Numbered from the stretch's first letter, positions 10,980 to 21,590 are shown. The stretch is 64,000 bases of DNA from Patella vulgata (GCF_932274485.2 NC_065881.2:88264724-88328723); one strand, 5' to 3'. Notes: generated by a model not told the origin, from the letters alone. Numbers and translations: made by a program.

Positions 10980-12180
10980 GAGGGATTAGACATAGAGCTA
11001 GCAGTTCTCACCATAATAGTTAACAACTAGATAGTGTAAAGGGAATATGCTAAAAATTTCAGTCCAATAGCTACATTTTGAACCGAGATTTTTTTTGCCG
11101 AGTCTCGATCATCATTACTAAAGTCGGTACGATAAAAATACAGCCTCAAATGTCCATTTTTGAATTTAATCATCAATGGGCGTTGAACAGCAGAACGGAT
11201 TCAAATCCAGTCAAATTCCGACACATAAGATGGCATCGAGGGTATACTAAGGTCTTTTCATATTAATAAATGTCTAATTAATAGTTTATATAACATTTCA
11301 GGCCTAAGAAAGACTTACAATAGGCATATTCATCCGATTAGATTTTATTACATACTTCGAGAAGGTATTTGTTGAGTAATAAAACCTTCTAGTAGTTTAT
11401 CGAGGGCTGGCCGTCCTTACCGCACGGTACAAATATTATCACCACTAGAAGCAACAAATTCCAGAACAAGCCAGAACTCATACCAAAATGGCCGCTTTAT
11501 ACAAATGAGTATTTAGGGGAATACTAACCCGAACCCTAACCCTAACCCTTATAAGAGAAGTAAAAACTAAATTAGACCCAAGTTCAGTCTTTTAAAAAGG
11601 GTTAGGGTTAGGGTTAGTTATCCCCAATATTCTCATTGATATAAAGCGGCCATTTTGGACTCCGGAAGCACCCGAACCTCGATAAACACCGAAAAACACC
11701 GGAAAACACCATTTTATACTGAATACCGGAAAACACATCAACAAAATTTTGGAGAAAAAAAATCGGATTTTTTTTTTTTTTTTTTGGGGGGGGGGGGGAG
11801 GGGGCTATTTGTAAAACGAACATCGTAATGACCTTGACCTTCCTTCATCGGCACTCACTTGGTCCAAAACCGCACACAGAGGACCAGACTCCGGGTTACC
11901 TATTTAGGGTGTTTTCCGGCATTTAGGGTGTTTTCCGGTATTTAGTGTTTTTCCGGTGTTCAGTATAAAATGGTGTTTTCCGGTTGTTTTCCGGTTGTTT
12001 TACGGTTGTTTTCCTGTATTTTCCGGTATATAGTATTGCCGTTTATTTGTACCGTGCGGTAAGGACGGCCCGCCCTCGATAAACTACTAGAAGGTTTTAT
12101 TACTCAACAAATACCTTCTCGAAGTATGTAATACAATCTAATCGGGTGGCATATTTAGCTCTTGCAAAATGTATGTTTAA
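10980..12180 (-). mobile_element. TTAAACAT-ended element, copy 2, split by an insertion
   Basis: The reverse-oriented element starts near CATAGAGCTAGCAGTTCTCA and passes through TTTCAGGCCTAAGAAAGAC. It is broken at 11330, and its end TTTAGCTCTTGCAAAATGTA then TGTTTAA appears only after 12155. Comparison with the uninterrupted copy at 60.99 kb shows that the break lies about 30 bp from its terminal repeat. Confidence 0.8.
11331..12147. mobile_element. hAT-like foldback element with telomere-like repeats inside
   Basis: Exact 8-bp duplications GGCATATT lie at 11323-11330 and 12148-12155. The ends (CATCCGATTAG and, inverted, ACCCGATTAG) open a long inverted repeat of about 110 bp containing ACTTCGAGAAGGTATTTGTT and TTACCGCACGGTAC. 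Inside it lies a second inverted pair (CAAAATGGCCGCTTTATA at about 11487 and 11643), which ends in (CCCTAA)n and (TTAGGG)n facing each other at 11527-11548 and 11598-11618. A third pair carries ACCATTTTATACTGAAT. A GGAAAACACC-type short repeat and a T/G run complete it. An 8-bp duplication is typical of hAT elements. No transposase frame exists. Confidence 0.8.
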
Positions 12181-12260
12181 CCCACTATGCGCTTTCTTGA
12201 TTTTACTATCATAACAACGGTAGTAATGGTAACCGAGACTCCGCTGTTCTCCAAACAGTC

Positions 12261-12436
12261 CTATCGTCAGTATCCGATTGTACGTGACAAGGAAAGAGAG
12301 AGATTTAACGTTCACTCGACACAAACTAGGTCTAGGGGTCTTTAGTAGTGGGAGAAACCGGAGGACCCGGAGAAAACCCACGAGGTTGGACAGGCGACCC
12401 TACTCCTTGTCACGTATAACCGGGTGCTGACGATAG
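12261..12436 (-). repeat. SINE B fragment enclosed in an inverted repeat
   Basis: 12292-12425 is a shortened SINE B (tail, a deletion, then the GGAGAAACCGGAGGACCCG body and CTCCTTGTCACGTATAACCG). The outer 34 bp on both sides (12261-12294 and 12403-12436) are inverted copies of each other with about five differences, including CTATCGTCAG, which is not SINE sequence. The locus can fold into a hairpin. Confidence 0.7.
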
Positions 12437-12440
12437 TAAA

Positions 12441-13138
12441 CAGATACTATCAATACAGTAAATTAGCTGCGTTGGACTGACATTTAACGGTTATCAATAT
12501 TCCACAGTGAAATGGCTCTTAAATGAATGACCAAAGGCGTGCATATCTCAGTACAAATCAAGTTCGCATAAAATCTAATTTGAACATTCGTCATGTAATT
12601 ATGTCTTTCCATTACTTTAAATCGCAAATTAATTTTGTCACCAACAAACGAATATTATTAAGTAAAGGTATTAAAATACTTTCTCTTGAAAGGAAATCGT
12701 TGTCTGACTTCGTTTGACACTTAAACAATACATCAAATGACATCCTTGTAAACTGAATATACTTAAAACTGACCCGGCTGAGGAATATGCCTAGGGTTGG
12801 TTTTCAAATGACTTCCTTGTAACGTTCATATACGTAAAGTAGCTAAGTCTCTAACTCAATATCATTCAAAGTCTTCCACATTGAAAACACGAATTATTTT
12901 TCATTTTAAATCAACATTGATGTTGTGATTTTAGTGGGAACAGATGGACTTCTGATATTCAATATTTAAGACAAAATAAACATTTTATTCCGCTGGTACA
13001 CGAATTGTGTACCATAATGCGTTTCAGCTCCATTCGTAACAAGGACAAGACATATTCCACAAGTCATGGCAAACTGTGACGTCATATTCTTATCTGGAGA
13101 GCATGCATTATCCATGTTTTCGGTAAACTTTTAAATTT
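12441..13138. other. unassigned spacer
   Basis: AT-rich DNA. A weak direct duplication (CAAATGACATCCTTGTAA near 12735 and CAAATGACTTCCTTGTAACG near 12806) is the only structure I see. The 64-codon frame at 12523 has no recognisable domain. Confidence 0.5.
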
Positions 13139-13273
13139 TAGGGGTCTTTAGCGCACGCACAGGGGTCTGTCCTGTGGGAGGAAACCGGATGACCCGGAGA
13201 AAACCCACGAGGTACTCCCTGTCACGTACAACCGTGGTTAGCACGCGCTGATCATTAGGCCATCCATTCCCCC
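13139..13273 (-). repeat. SINE B fragment, body and partial head
   Basis: AGGGGTCTTTAGCGCACGCA, then GGGAGGAAACCGGATGACCC and a deleted head ending GATCATTAGGCCATCC. The 3' tail is missing. Confidence 0.65.
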
Positions 13274-13612
13274 GCAGAAGTTATAACAGACATACAAGTC
13301 AAAGTGAGCGCCGATATTTTATTAAGGTGAACAATAAACCTTGTATAAAAACGTTTCCAGATGATTATAGACATTTTCTCATATTCTCTAAACTTTGTCA
13401 TTTACAATTTGTCAAAATGTATAAATGATTACATGTTGGAATGTCATGTAACATTGTCCATATATTATATAATGTCATGTAAAATGTAATTTGTATTGAC
13501 GTATCGTAACAGATTGTTTTAATACTCTACAGTAGGCCTTCCACTCGTACTTATTGTGAAATAGCCACACAGTGATAATGGTATAATTACTGACGGAGGA
13601 CAGCTGTCTAGT

Positions 13613-13958
13613 TGATCGGATGGGACGAAAAACCGAGGACCCTGCATTTGACGAGAAACTTTATCGGGATTTTTCGACGTGATTTTCCCTTGTTAGTGAT
13701 GCAGGACGGAGGGCCTGACAAAGACAGCTGTCTCGTCGTTCGAATGGTACGAAAAACCGGGGACCCGTGTATATATGTACATTGGCATGCACGTAAAAGA
13801 CCCCTTGGCAGTTGGAATTCGATATGAGGGTAGGCCATAGTGCCGCAGCCCGGGCAAAATTTCCCTCATAGCACACTGTATGGCGTATGCCCGTCTTCAT
13901 TAGCCCAGTTCGAAGCTGAACAGTCGGACGTTAAACCCCATTAAATTTTATTTCATTT
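13613..13958 (+). repeat. SINE A without its head
   Basis: It opens with GATGGGACGAAAAACCGAGG, duplicated again at about 13743. Then come TTCCGACGTG-like sequence, the GCACGTAAAAGACCCCTTGG block and the end GGACGTTAAACCCCATT. The upstream duplicate suggests an internal tandem duplication or a second partial copy. Confidence 0.8.
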
Positions 13959-14446
13959 ACTGACTGACTTTTGAAACTACTGTAAGTCAAAATATCCACG
14001 ATCGAAAATATTCCGACCTGAATTCAATCTCTGACCACTGTGACCTCACCAAACATGAACAAAATATAATTTAAATAAACACAGTAACACTACTTTCGTT
14101 TTCTCTTTTAAAAAAAAATTTAAAAGATGTTTTCTCGGCCGGATAACATACAGAAATATCTCGTTTCATGAAGTTTTTCGGGTTTTTTTTGTATTTCTTT
14201 TGTGGAGTTCTGAAACACAACCGATGTTTTCAAAGCGTTATAGTTTCCCCTTTTGCTATCAAAAAAAAAAAAAAATCAGATTTCCATTACCGTAACGTGA
14301 AATTCACTACGGTTAATCGATATTTGAACACATAAAATTCTTCGGCAGAAAATAATATTATCGTTATAAATGACAAAATAAATTGAGATGTTTCTGAAAC
14401 TAGAAACCGTAACCCATTTTATACGTCGTGATTAATACGAACTTGG

Positions 14447-14820
14447 AGCCACGGTGGCTAAGTGAGTAAGACGCTGGCTCGCTAGCCTGGAGGTCGGGTG
14501 TTCGATCCCTGCATTGGCCGAGAAGGTTCATCCAGATTTTCAGACGTGGTTTCCCTCTTGTCAGTGGTGCAGGACGGAGGGCCTGAAAGGGGCAGTTGTC
14601 TAGTCGTTCGGATGGGACGAAAAACCGAGGTTCCGTGTACACATTGGCGTGTACGTAAAAGATCCGTTGACAGTTGGAATTCAATATAAGAGTAGGCCGT
14701 AGTGCCGCTGTCTGGGCTAAATTGCCCTCATAGCACACTGTATGGCGTATGCCCGTCTTCATTAGCCCAGTTTGGAGCAGAACAGTAGGACGTTAAACCC
14801 ATTTCATTTAATTTCATTTT
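14447..14820 (+). repeat. SINE A, full length
   Basis: All modules are present: head GTGGCTAAGTGAGTAAGACG, B box GGTGTTCGATCCCTGC, junction GGCCGAGAAGGTTCATCC, GTACGTAAAAGATCCG block, CATAGCACACTGTATGG and the GACGTTAAACCC end with (TTTCA)-type tail. No clear TSD was found. Confidence 0.9.
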
Positions 14821-15136
14821 TATTACTAAGTCGATAGATAAATCTTCCCAATCATCTCACAAAATATAAAAAAATGGTTGTACAAGAATAATAATTTGCT
14901 TCGTTGCCGATAAGTACTTTAGAAGTGTGACAAATTAATGGTAAAATGCCGTACGTTATAAATTTACATTTCAATTTTTTGTTAAAAGTTTTAAAAAATT
15001 GGATGACTGCCGGATGTAGGATTGACATTGATGGACATATAATTAATTCTCAATTCAGTCGAAAATGAAACCAGAAATTGTCGATCGAGGTTGTATTAAG
15101 CAATAACTATTGGAATGATTAAACTAGAACAGAAAA

Positions 15137-15155
15137 TGAAATGAAATGGGGTTTG
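15137..15155 (-). repeat. 19-bp SINE A tail stub
   Basis: Only AATGAAATGAAATGGGGTTT remains in front of unrelated DNA. It fits an extreme 5' truncation, but such a short match may also be a deletion remnant. Confidence 0.5.
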
Positions 15156-15164
15156 ATAATAAAT

Positions 15165-15640
15165 AAATCCTCTACTTATATAGCGCGATTATACTAAATT
15201 AGAAGTTTTTATTGCCTTTTTCATGTTTTCTCTACTGAACTATGAAAACGCTTCTGTAAACAGGAACGTCTTTAGCTGAGATTTAAATGAATCTAGGGAG
15301 TCAATGATTCTAATCTGGTAATCAGCCTTTAGCTGAGATTTAAATGAATCTAGGGCGTCAATGATTCTAATCTGGTAAGGCAGCGAATTCCATAAGAGAG
15401 GATCCTTTTGCTATTTTAAAATTTTCTGATGGTTGATACAGAAATTGTTTATCTGTGTATCCCAGGGTGGATTTATTATGGGGTAACCAGATATTTGATA
15501 TATATTCTTCAAAAAAAGTAGGGGATATTGAAATGCAATTGTGATATGATAAATAGTCATGGACACTTGACATGCTTTGAGAGTATGTTCACAGATGAAG
15601 AACTTATCGCCCCAACAGAACCACAGAGCTGCCTGTGCGA
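15165..15640. repeat. unclassified repeat with 57-bp internal duplication
   Basis: The segment begins CTCTACTTATATAGCGCG. It contains a direct duplication (15271-15327 and 15328-15376, TTTAGCTGAGATTTAAATGA). Its part around 15480-15540 (GGGGTAACCAGATATTTGAT and AAAAAAAGTAGGGGATAT) recurs inverted at 16080-16175. The shared text shows that it is repetitive, but I cannot name the family. Confidence 0.55.
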
Positions 15641-15776
15641 CGCGCAATAGCACCATACACGTGTGAGGGGTTCATTTTAAAATTTGACACCTCAAGGAAG
15701 GGTTGATGAAAACTGCCGCGTGCTGGTTTATCTATTCATGTTTGCTTTCCTATCGGTTCTTGCACAGCGTGTTACG

Positions 15777-15962
15777 TTTAATTTGATCTGGAGACGTGTT
15801 CGTCGAAGTCAACGTCAACCGACAACACTGTAAGAATTGGCCGTGGCACTGCACGAGAAGTGGGTCAGATTGCCCCAAATCGTGATTGGACGATTGATTA
15901 GGAGCATGCCACGACGAATTGCTGAATGTCTGAGGATTGGTGCAGCAATTACCCATTATTAA
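15777..15962 (+). pseudogene. C-terminal fragment of a Tc1-like transposase
   Basis: One frame reads FNLIWRRVRRSQRQ, then a stop, then ELAVALHEKWVRLPQIVIGR, LIRSMPRRIAEC and finally ITHY before a stop. Tc1/mariner-family transposases end this way: after the third catalytic acidic residue comes IW..L.RRVR, then L...W..IP...I..L..SMPRR, then a short HTRY-type tail. Here the catalytic region itself is gone and one in-frame stop lies inside. It is not the same copy as the element at 49-50 kb, although the two families are related. The flanking DNA shows no clear terminal repeats, so the element is a fragment. Confidence 0.8.
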
Positions 15963-16023
15963 GACAAAAATCAAAAACGTCCATTTTCACTTTTGACAGT
16001 GTCTCTCTTTGCGAGTGAAATGG

Positions 16024-16180
16024 GGCCGTCAGATATGAACTGTTTATGTTCATGTGTAGGCAAGTGGCCTGTTATTAACATACACTGGTTACCTCTAATA
16101 AAAACAGCAGTGCATTTCCGCAGTTTTTGTATTGTTTCTGAATATCCCCTACTTTTTTTAAAGAGTATATTTTGGTGATT
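16024..16180 (-). repeat. second copy of the 15.5 kb repeat, inverted
   Basis: ATATCCCCTACTTTTTTT and GTGCATTTCCGCAG mirror the segment at 15.48-15.55 kb in opposite orientation. The two copies flank the Tc1-like fragment as an imperfect inverted pair. Confidence 0.5.
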
Positions 16181-16370
16181 GATCATGTAACGCCTTGGAA
16201 GTTCACAGTAATATTTTGAACTTAATTCATTAATTGTTCATTAATTATAAACTCAAACAGCTCGAAACCGCCACAGATTGGTTCGTGAAATATTAATTGG
16301 AATATTGTTCAATTGTTCCTGTATCTAAAGTTTAATAATAATACTACCATTGCTACTTTAGCTAAACTTT

Positions 16371-16432
<62 letters not shown>
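16371..16432. repeat. compound microsatellite
   Basis: (ATA)n is followed by (GACA)n and then GAGA, directly abutting the tail of the next SINE B. Confidence 0.9.
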
Positions 16433-16930
16433 GAGAGGGGAGATGGGATTAACGTCGACTTGACACACACAAAGTCATTTCGGGACAATGAAATGAAATG
16501 AAATGGGGTTTAACGTCCTACTGTTTTGCTCCGAACTGGACTAATGAAGACGGGCATACGCCATACAGTGTGCTATGAGGGAAATTTTCCCCGGACAGCG
16601 GCACTACGGCCTACTCTTATATCGAATTCCAATTGCCAAGGGATCTTTTACGTGCACGCCAATGTGTACACGGGACTTCGGTTTTTCGTCTCATCCGAAT
16701 GACTAGACAGCTGTTCTTGTCAGGCCCTCCGTCCTGCATCACTGACAAGGGGGAACCACGCCGGAAACATTTCGGGACAAACATATGGTTCTGTTTTATT
16801 TCAATAATTCGTTTGCGCAAAGGGGTCTTTAGCAGTCCGAGGAAAACGGTGGACACGGGCGAAAACCCTCGAGGTTAGATAGGCGACCCTAATCCTGGTC
16901 ATGATACAAGCCAGGGATTGAAACCACGTA
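16425..16930 (-). repeat. SINE B split by a SINE A insertion
   Basis: The B 3' end (GGGATTAACGTCGACTTGAC) lies at 16425-16487, and the body resumes at 16768 with CATTTCGGGACAAACATATGG through to the B box region. CATTTCGGGACA occurs on both sides of the inserted A (16476-16487 and 16768-16779). Confidence 0.85.
16488..16767 (-). repeat. SINE A inserted in SINE B, 5' truncated
   Basis: It runs from the GAAATG tail to CACGCCGGAAA and lacks the tRNA head. Perfect 12-bp TSDs flank it. This is the reverse order of nesting from that at 0.25-0.74 kb. Confidence 0.88.
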
Positions 16931-17207
16931 ACTTTTCGATCTACCCTTTTTAAAAAGAGGAACATGTTTAATTAACAAGAATGCCAGTGATGGAGAAAAA
17001 TGACAAATAGATTTGTAAAACAAATAATTCAGATATTTTTACAGATTGTTATTATCTATATATAAAAAGCCGATCACATGATTTTTCTTACTACATATCT
17101 TCTTTCTGTTTTAATAAGAAGTTAATACTGTAAATCCATCAACAGAGCAGCAAATGTTACCATTCCACCTGGACTTGCCTTGTCATTAGTTTTGTAGTTT
17201 TGACAGA

Positions 17208-17345
17208 GCCGCAGTGGCTCGATGAGTAAGCCATCTATGAGGCCGCGGGTTCAATCCTAAAGCTGTTAAATGAAGTCGAACATTTCCAATATCATGAGGG
17301 CAAGTTTGCTCGGAAATCGACATGTTATCCTACTACTTACCGAAA
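17208..17345 (+). repeat. other tRNA-headed SINE fragment
   Basis: GAGCCGCAGTGGCTCGATGA and GCGGGTTCAATCC resemble A and B boxes of a tRNA, followed by GTTAAATGAAGTCGAACATT. A similar text (GGGTTCAAATCATG...GGTTAAATGAAGTTCGG) lies at 53.71-53.78 kb. The downstream body is not that of SINE A or B. Confidence 0.5.
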
Positions 17346-17636
17346 TGGGACTATCAAGATTTTGTAAAAAGCACACAAGATAACGGAACTAGCCATTACA
17401 TATGATAATTACAAGCCTGTCTATCGAAAAGTCGAAAAGTCCCGGGGAACTGTCTGGACCATCATCGGGATCTCCACGTTATATTAGTGAGCCATAATCT
17501 CTGGTTGTTGTTGGTTACACCTCGGGTAGTGTGACTCTATACTCTCCTCGGGTTTCAAATCGGCTCGAATTATTTGCTCGTTTAAATGGCGACAAGGTAA
17601 AAATGTTCGACCCATGGATTTAATTTAAATTTGAAG
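17346..17636. other. unassigned spacer
   Basis: No repeat or coding signal is recognised. Confidence 0.4.
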
Positions 17637-17690
17637 AGGGGGTTGGGTAGCCGAATGTTTGCTCTCTCTCTCTCTCTTCTCTCTCATAAG
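17637..17690 (+). repeat. SINE B head joined directly to its tail
   Basis: GGGGTTGGGTAGCCGAATG is followed after a few bases by (CT)n. The entire body is missing. This is an extreme internal deletion. Confidence 0.55.
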
Positions 17691-18093
17691 AGATAATTCC
17701 ATTTGGTAATTTTAATTCAAATAAAGAGCAAGACGACAAGCTTTAAACAAAATAAAGGACTGAATTACTTTTGACACCTGTCTCTGTCTCCCCCACCTCC
17801 TTTACTCTCTCCTCTTCTCTCTACCCCCCCCCCCTCTCTATGTCTGAAGTCGAACTTTGTATTGACACCTGATAAATATTTGTGTAATATTCAAGGTTGC
17901 TTCAAGTCGTACAAGTATTATTAATGATGAAGACCATAAAGAGAAGGTGATGACAACTCACGAACTTTTAACCTCTGTTTATTTTAATTACAAGACCGCA
18001 CAATACTCACAGTTCATCGACCGGAAAACTTCCGTCATTTCACCGACGATAATAAATATTACTTATATAATTCTACCATCTTGGTCTATAAAC

Positions 18094-18942
18094 CTTATAA
18101 ACCGTTCAGACGATTTTTTTAAAACCAGTTCAAAATCGGCGGGGTTTTTAACACAGGATTGTGTTGCGTTCACACTTACTATAATCCAAACCAGTTTGGG
18201 GATCACGTGGCTAAGTGGGTAAGACGCTGGCTCGCTAGCCTGGAGGTCGGGTGTTCGATCCCTGCATTGGCCGAGAAAGTTCATCCCGATTTTCCGGCGT
18301 GGTTTCAGTGATGCAGTACAGAGGGTCTGACAAGGACAGCTGTCTAGTCGTTCGGATGGGACGAAAAACCGAGGTCCCGTGTACACATTGGCGTGCACGT
18401 AAAATATCCCTTGGCAGTTGGAATTCGATATAAGAGTAGGCCGTAGCGCCGCTGCCCGGGCAAAGTTTCCCTCATAGCACACTGTATGCGTATGCCCGTT
18501 TTCATTAGCCCAGGTTAGGAGCAGAACAGTAGGACGTTAAACCCCATTTCATTTCATTTCCAAACCAGTTTAACTATTCTGACCTCGTCGGTCGGAGGTT
18601 AGAGTTAACTACCCATGGATAGCTTGATATTCTTTATTCGGTTCTCGCACGCTTTCGATAACACTAACACTGCTTGGCCCGATATTTTCCCAGGAATGTA
18701 ACTTACTGCGTACTGCGCATGCCCAAAGCGAGCTGGAGCCAGGGTTTTCAAACCAACCCGTTCAGACGGCCAAGATGAACCAATTTAAAATAAAAAGCCT
18801 TCTCGAAGACAGGTCGCGAGCTGTTTTTTTTTTAACTGGTTTATTTGCCCCACCTTTGCGTTCAGACGACAAAGGTAAACTGGTTTAACGATCCCCGGGG
18901 TTTTTAATCCAGTTCAATTTAAGCGTCTGAACGGTATATAAG
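18094..18942. mobile_element. CGTTCAGACG foldback element carrying a SINE A
   Basis: CTTATAAACCGTTCAGACG at the left is mirrored by CGTCTGAACGGTATATAAG at the right. The pairing continues through AACCAGTTCAA and GGGGTTTTTAA. CGTTCAGACG also occurs internally near 18760 and 18862. The element is about 475 bp once the SINE A at 18198-18558 is set aside. No open frame belongs to it. Confidence 0.75.
18198..18558 (+). repeat. SINE A, full length, with 13-bp TSD
   Basis: Head GATCACGTGGCTAAGTGGG, B box GGTGTTCGATCCC, and all body blocks except GACAAGGGG. It is flanked by TCCAAACCAGTTT at 18185-18197 and 18559-18571 without mismatch. It is a young insertion inside the CGTTCAGACG element. Confidence 0.94.
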
Positions 18943-19106
18943 TTACTGTCTGATTGTTCATGCAACATTTGGTGTTCCTGTGACCATTAGATCTGTAGTA
19001 GATTGGTCATCCATTAGAAAGTATAGCGTTTTTTTTCGCGGATAGGTTTCTAACACTTGATAAAGAACCGCAACAGTTTTGGTAAGAACTTTTTTCTAAA
19101 ATTGAC

Positions 19107-19305
19107 GGAGAAAGTTCCCTGGAATTTTCCAGCGTGCTGCCCCTTGTATTTTGGTGAAGGACGGAGTGTCCAGTCGTTCGGATGGGACGAAAACCGCGAT
19201 CCCGTGTATACTTTGGCTTGCACACATAGTAACCATTTGCAGCTGGAATTCGAAATAAGAGGAGGTCGTCGATCGCCATTAGCCCAATTGGAGTATGACA
19301 GTACG
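19107..19305 (+). repeat. SINE A fragment, old
   Basis: GAGAAAGTTCCCTGGAATTTTCC, GTCGTTCGGATGGGACGAAA, a diverged GCACACATAGTAACC block and CATTAGCCCAATTGGAG. Both ends are missing. Confidence 0.65.
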
Positions 19306-19309
19306 AAAT

Positions 19310-20700
19310 GGGAACGCATGTGCTGACTGCATGAGAAAATATCTCGGCCAATCATGACAGCTGAAACATATTCATTAGATTTAATTACGTCACCATTCTA
19401 TTCGCCACTTCCGTTGTTGGAACTGACAGAACTGTGACAGGACTGAATTCCAAGTCACTCGATTGTAATTCTGTCAATTCGTGACGTTCCATACTGACAA
19501 ACGAACTTCCCCTAAAACTCAGGAATATCCTTCCGCCTATAACCCAGCAATATCCTTCCGCCTATCAATCACGAATGTCCTTCAAAACCTTTCAGCAACT
19601 GTAAATGCAACCCGCTGTGTACAAAGATGATATTGGACGGAGGTAATCATTGTTATTCAGTCTGTCAGTGACAAGCCGATTAAAAGAATAGCTTTACATA
19701 TCCATATTATATAGGACTTAAACAGATCAAAGAGTCAGATCACTTTCTGATCATTCCACGTCAAAGATCATCAATTTCTATTATTTATTATACTTCATTT
19801 TAAACTAAGTATCATGTTAGAAATCTGACCCAGACAAAGAGAAATGACATTGATCAACTGGCGAAATAAGCTTTAAAAGTCATTAGAAGCCATTAATGTA
19901 GGGCACGATTTATAGTCATCGCTAATTACGATACATTAATACCTTCTATATAACTCCTAAGTACTAATGGCGCCTTTTAAAACCTCGTATTCAGTTAAAC
20001 TTTCACATTGGTAGATGTCCAGTAGTCAGGCTAACATTTACGTTACCAGAGGGCTTCGGAACTTAGAAACATTACACCGTCTGGACACGAAATCTGCGGA
20101 GGGAATTTCGTCAACCCGTCAATTTATCTTAAACTATTAATGTAGAAAATATTACAGTTCCGACATGAAAGCAACAAGTTCTAACAAACCCGGGCAAATT
20201 AACATCGATACAAATGTCCCGGAAATGAAATCGATGTGATGACATTATTTACGATAAATAAAAGGCGCTTCACATGAAAAACAAATCCATTGAAGACTCT
20301 TCATTATATTTAAAATCGGTCATATTTACGGCGTATTTGAAGAGTGGACCAACTCAAGAACATGTCAGAAAACCTATCTGAAACTATTATGTATTAGTAA
20401 TATGCTTTGGGGTGCAAAGTCAGCTTCCACCAGGAATGATATTGCAGACGAATGTGTCTGAAGAAACTTGTCAGAAAGAGCCAGTCCAAGTTCAAAGCCA
20501 AGTCCTGCGTAAAATGTATGTGTGTGTGTTTGTGGGGGGGGGGGGGGTAGAGGGTATGTAAATGACACGAATTTATCATCCAGACTACACGGACCATCCG
20601 AGAATAACAGAACAGGTTAAATATCCATAATAATGGCGCTGAAAAAAACACTCGACATTCGTTACCACGTTGTCAGGTACCGACTTGTTGAAATTGTCAG
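19310..20700. other. long spacer without recognised elements
   Basis: About 1.4 kb of AT-rich DNA with a CCTTCCGCCTAT duplication near 19530-19565 and a (GT)/G run at 20518-20550. Open frames of 64-85 codons near 20400-20650 read through the simple repeat and have no domain. Confidence 0.5.
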
Positions 20701-20847
20701 GGGGATCACGGTGGCTAAGTGGGTAAGACGCTGGCTCGCTAGCCCGGAGGTCGGGTGTTCGATCCCTGCATTGGCCGAGAAAGTTTATCCAGATTTTCCG
20801 GCGTGGTTCCCCCTTGTCAGTGGTCCTTCGAACTCATCTCCTACCCC

Positions 20848-20878
<31 letters not shown>

Positions 20879-20880
20879 AG
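20701..20880 (+). repeat. SINE A head with a CT tail
   Basis: The intact A head and junction run from GGGGGATCACGGTGGCTAAG to CCCCCTTGTCAGTGG. They are then joined through CCTTCGAACTCATCTCCTAC to (CT)n, a tail otherwise seen on SINE B. The GTTAAACCCC end is absent. Confidence 0.7.
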
Positions 20881-21383
20881 TGGATAAGATCTATAATAGG
20901 TGTACAATTTTTAGTATATTGGACAACGCATGGACAAAACATGGACAAAGGATAATGGACAAAGCATGTACAAAACATAATTACAGTATTTTAGCTGTGA
21001 AATACAGATGCCATTGCAACATGGAGATTATTCCTAGCTCGCTTCAATTTTTTTTTTCTGAAATTTCATTGGATTTTAAGTTTGATTTAATTATTCCTCT
21101 TGCTTCTGATTTCAGCATCTAAACCTTTTCAAAATACAGAGATATCCGTCGTGGGCGTCGTTCTACACCCTAATGAGCCACAATGGGTCTCACATATTCA
21201 TTAACTATAGATTTAAATCTAATTAAACATTTAATAAAAAAAATCATTCCGGTTCCAACATTTTCATTAATGAGTTCCGGTGGGGTTTATATAATAAACA
21301 TTACATCACAATTTTATGATTAATAGACATTCATAACAAATGTATTAAATATTGTTTTTCGGTGTTATTTTGTTACAGAACAA

Positions 21384-21590
21384 GCAGTTTGTACCAACAG
21401 AGTCGTTTGTACCAACCAAGTCGTTTGTACCAACCAAGCCGTTTGTACCAACAGAGTCGTTTGTACCAACAGAGCCGTTTGTACTAACAGAGCTGTTTGT
21501 ACTAACAGAGCTGTTTGTACATCAACAGAATCGTTTGTACTAACAGAGCCGTTTGTACATCAACAGAGCCGTTTGCACCAAGAGAGCCAC
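21384..21590 (+). repeat. 18-bp minisatellite, about 11 units
   Basis: The unit is GTTTGTACCAACAGAGTC. One frame gives a hexapeptide repeat (FVPTES, FVPTKS, FVLTEL) within 21352-21543. The later units gain a CAT and lose the frame. I see no flanking coding sequence, so a repeat by-product is the simplest reading. Confidence 0.85.

Noticed and set aside
11527-11618. A true chromosome end or an interstitial telomere fusion.
   Set aside because: Only three or so repeats stand on each side, inside an element with an 8-bp target duplication. A fusion would give head-to-head arrays without such flanks.
14447-14520. A tRNA gene at the SINE A head, with good A and B boxes.
   Set aside because: The stretch always continues into the SINE body, no clear acceptor-stem pairing is visible, and identical heads occur many times. 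It is an internal Pol III promoter of a SINE.
14400-14762. A 120-codon reverse frame, and many like it, with conserved peptides such as YEGNFARAAALRPTLISNSN.
   Set aside because: They recur because they read the same SINE A copies. Frames are opened by chance, differ in length between copies and lack start context. They are not proteins.
21352-21543. A repeat protein made of FVPTES hexapeptides.
   Set aside because: The frame breaks when the unit gains bases at 21520, there is no signal or neighbouring domain, and the period of 18 bp explains the open frame.
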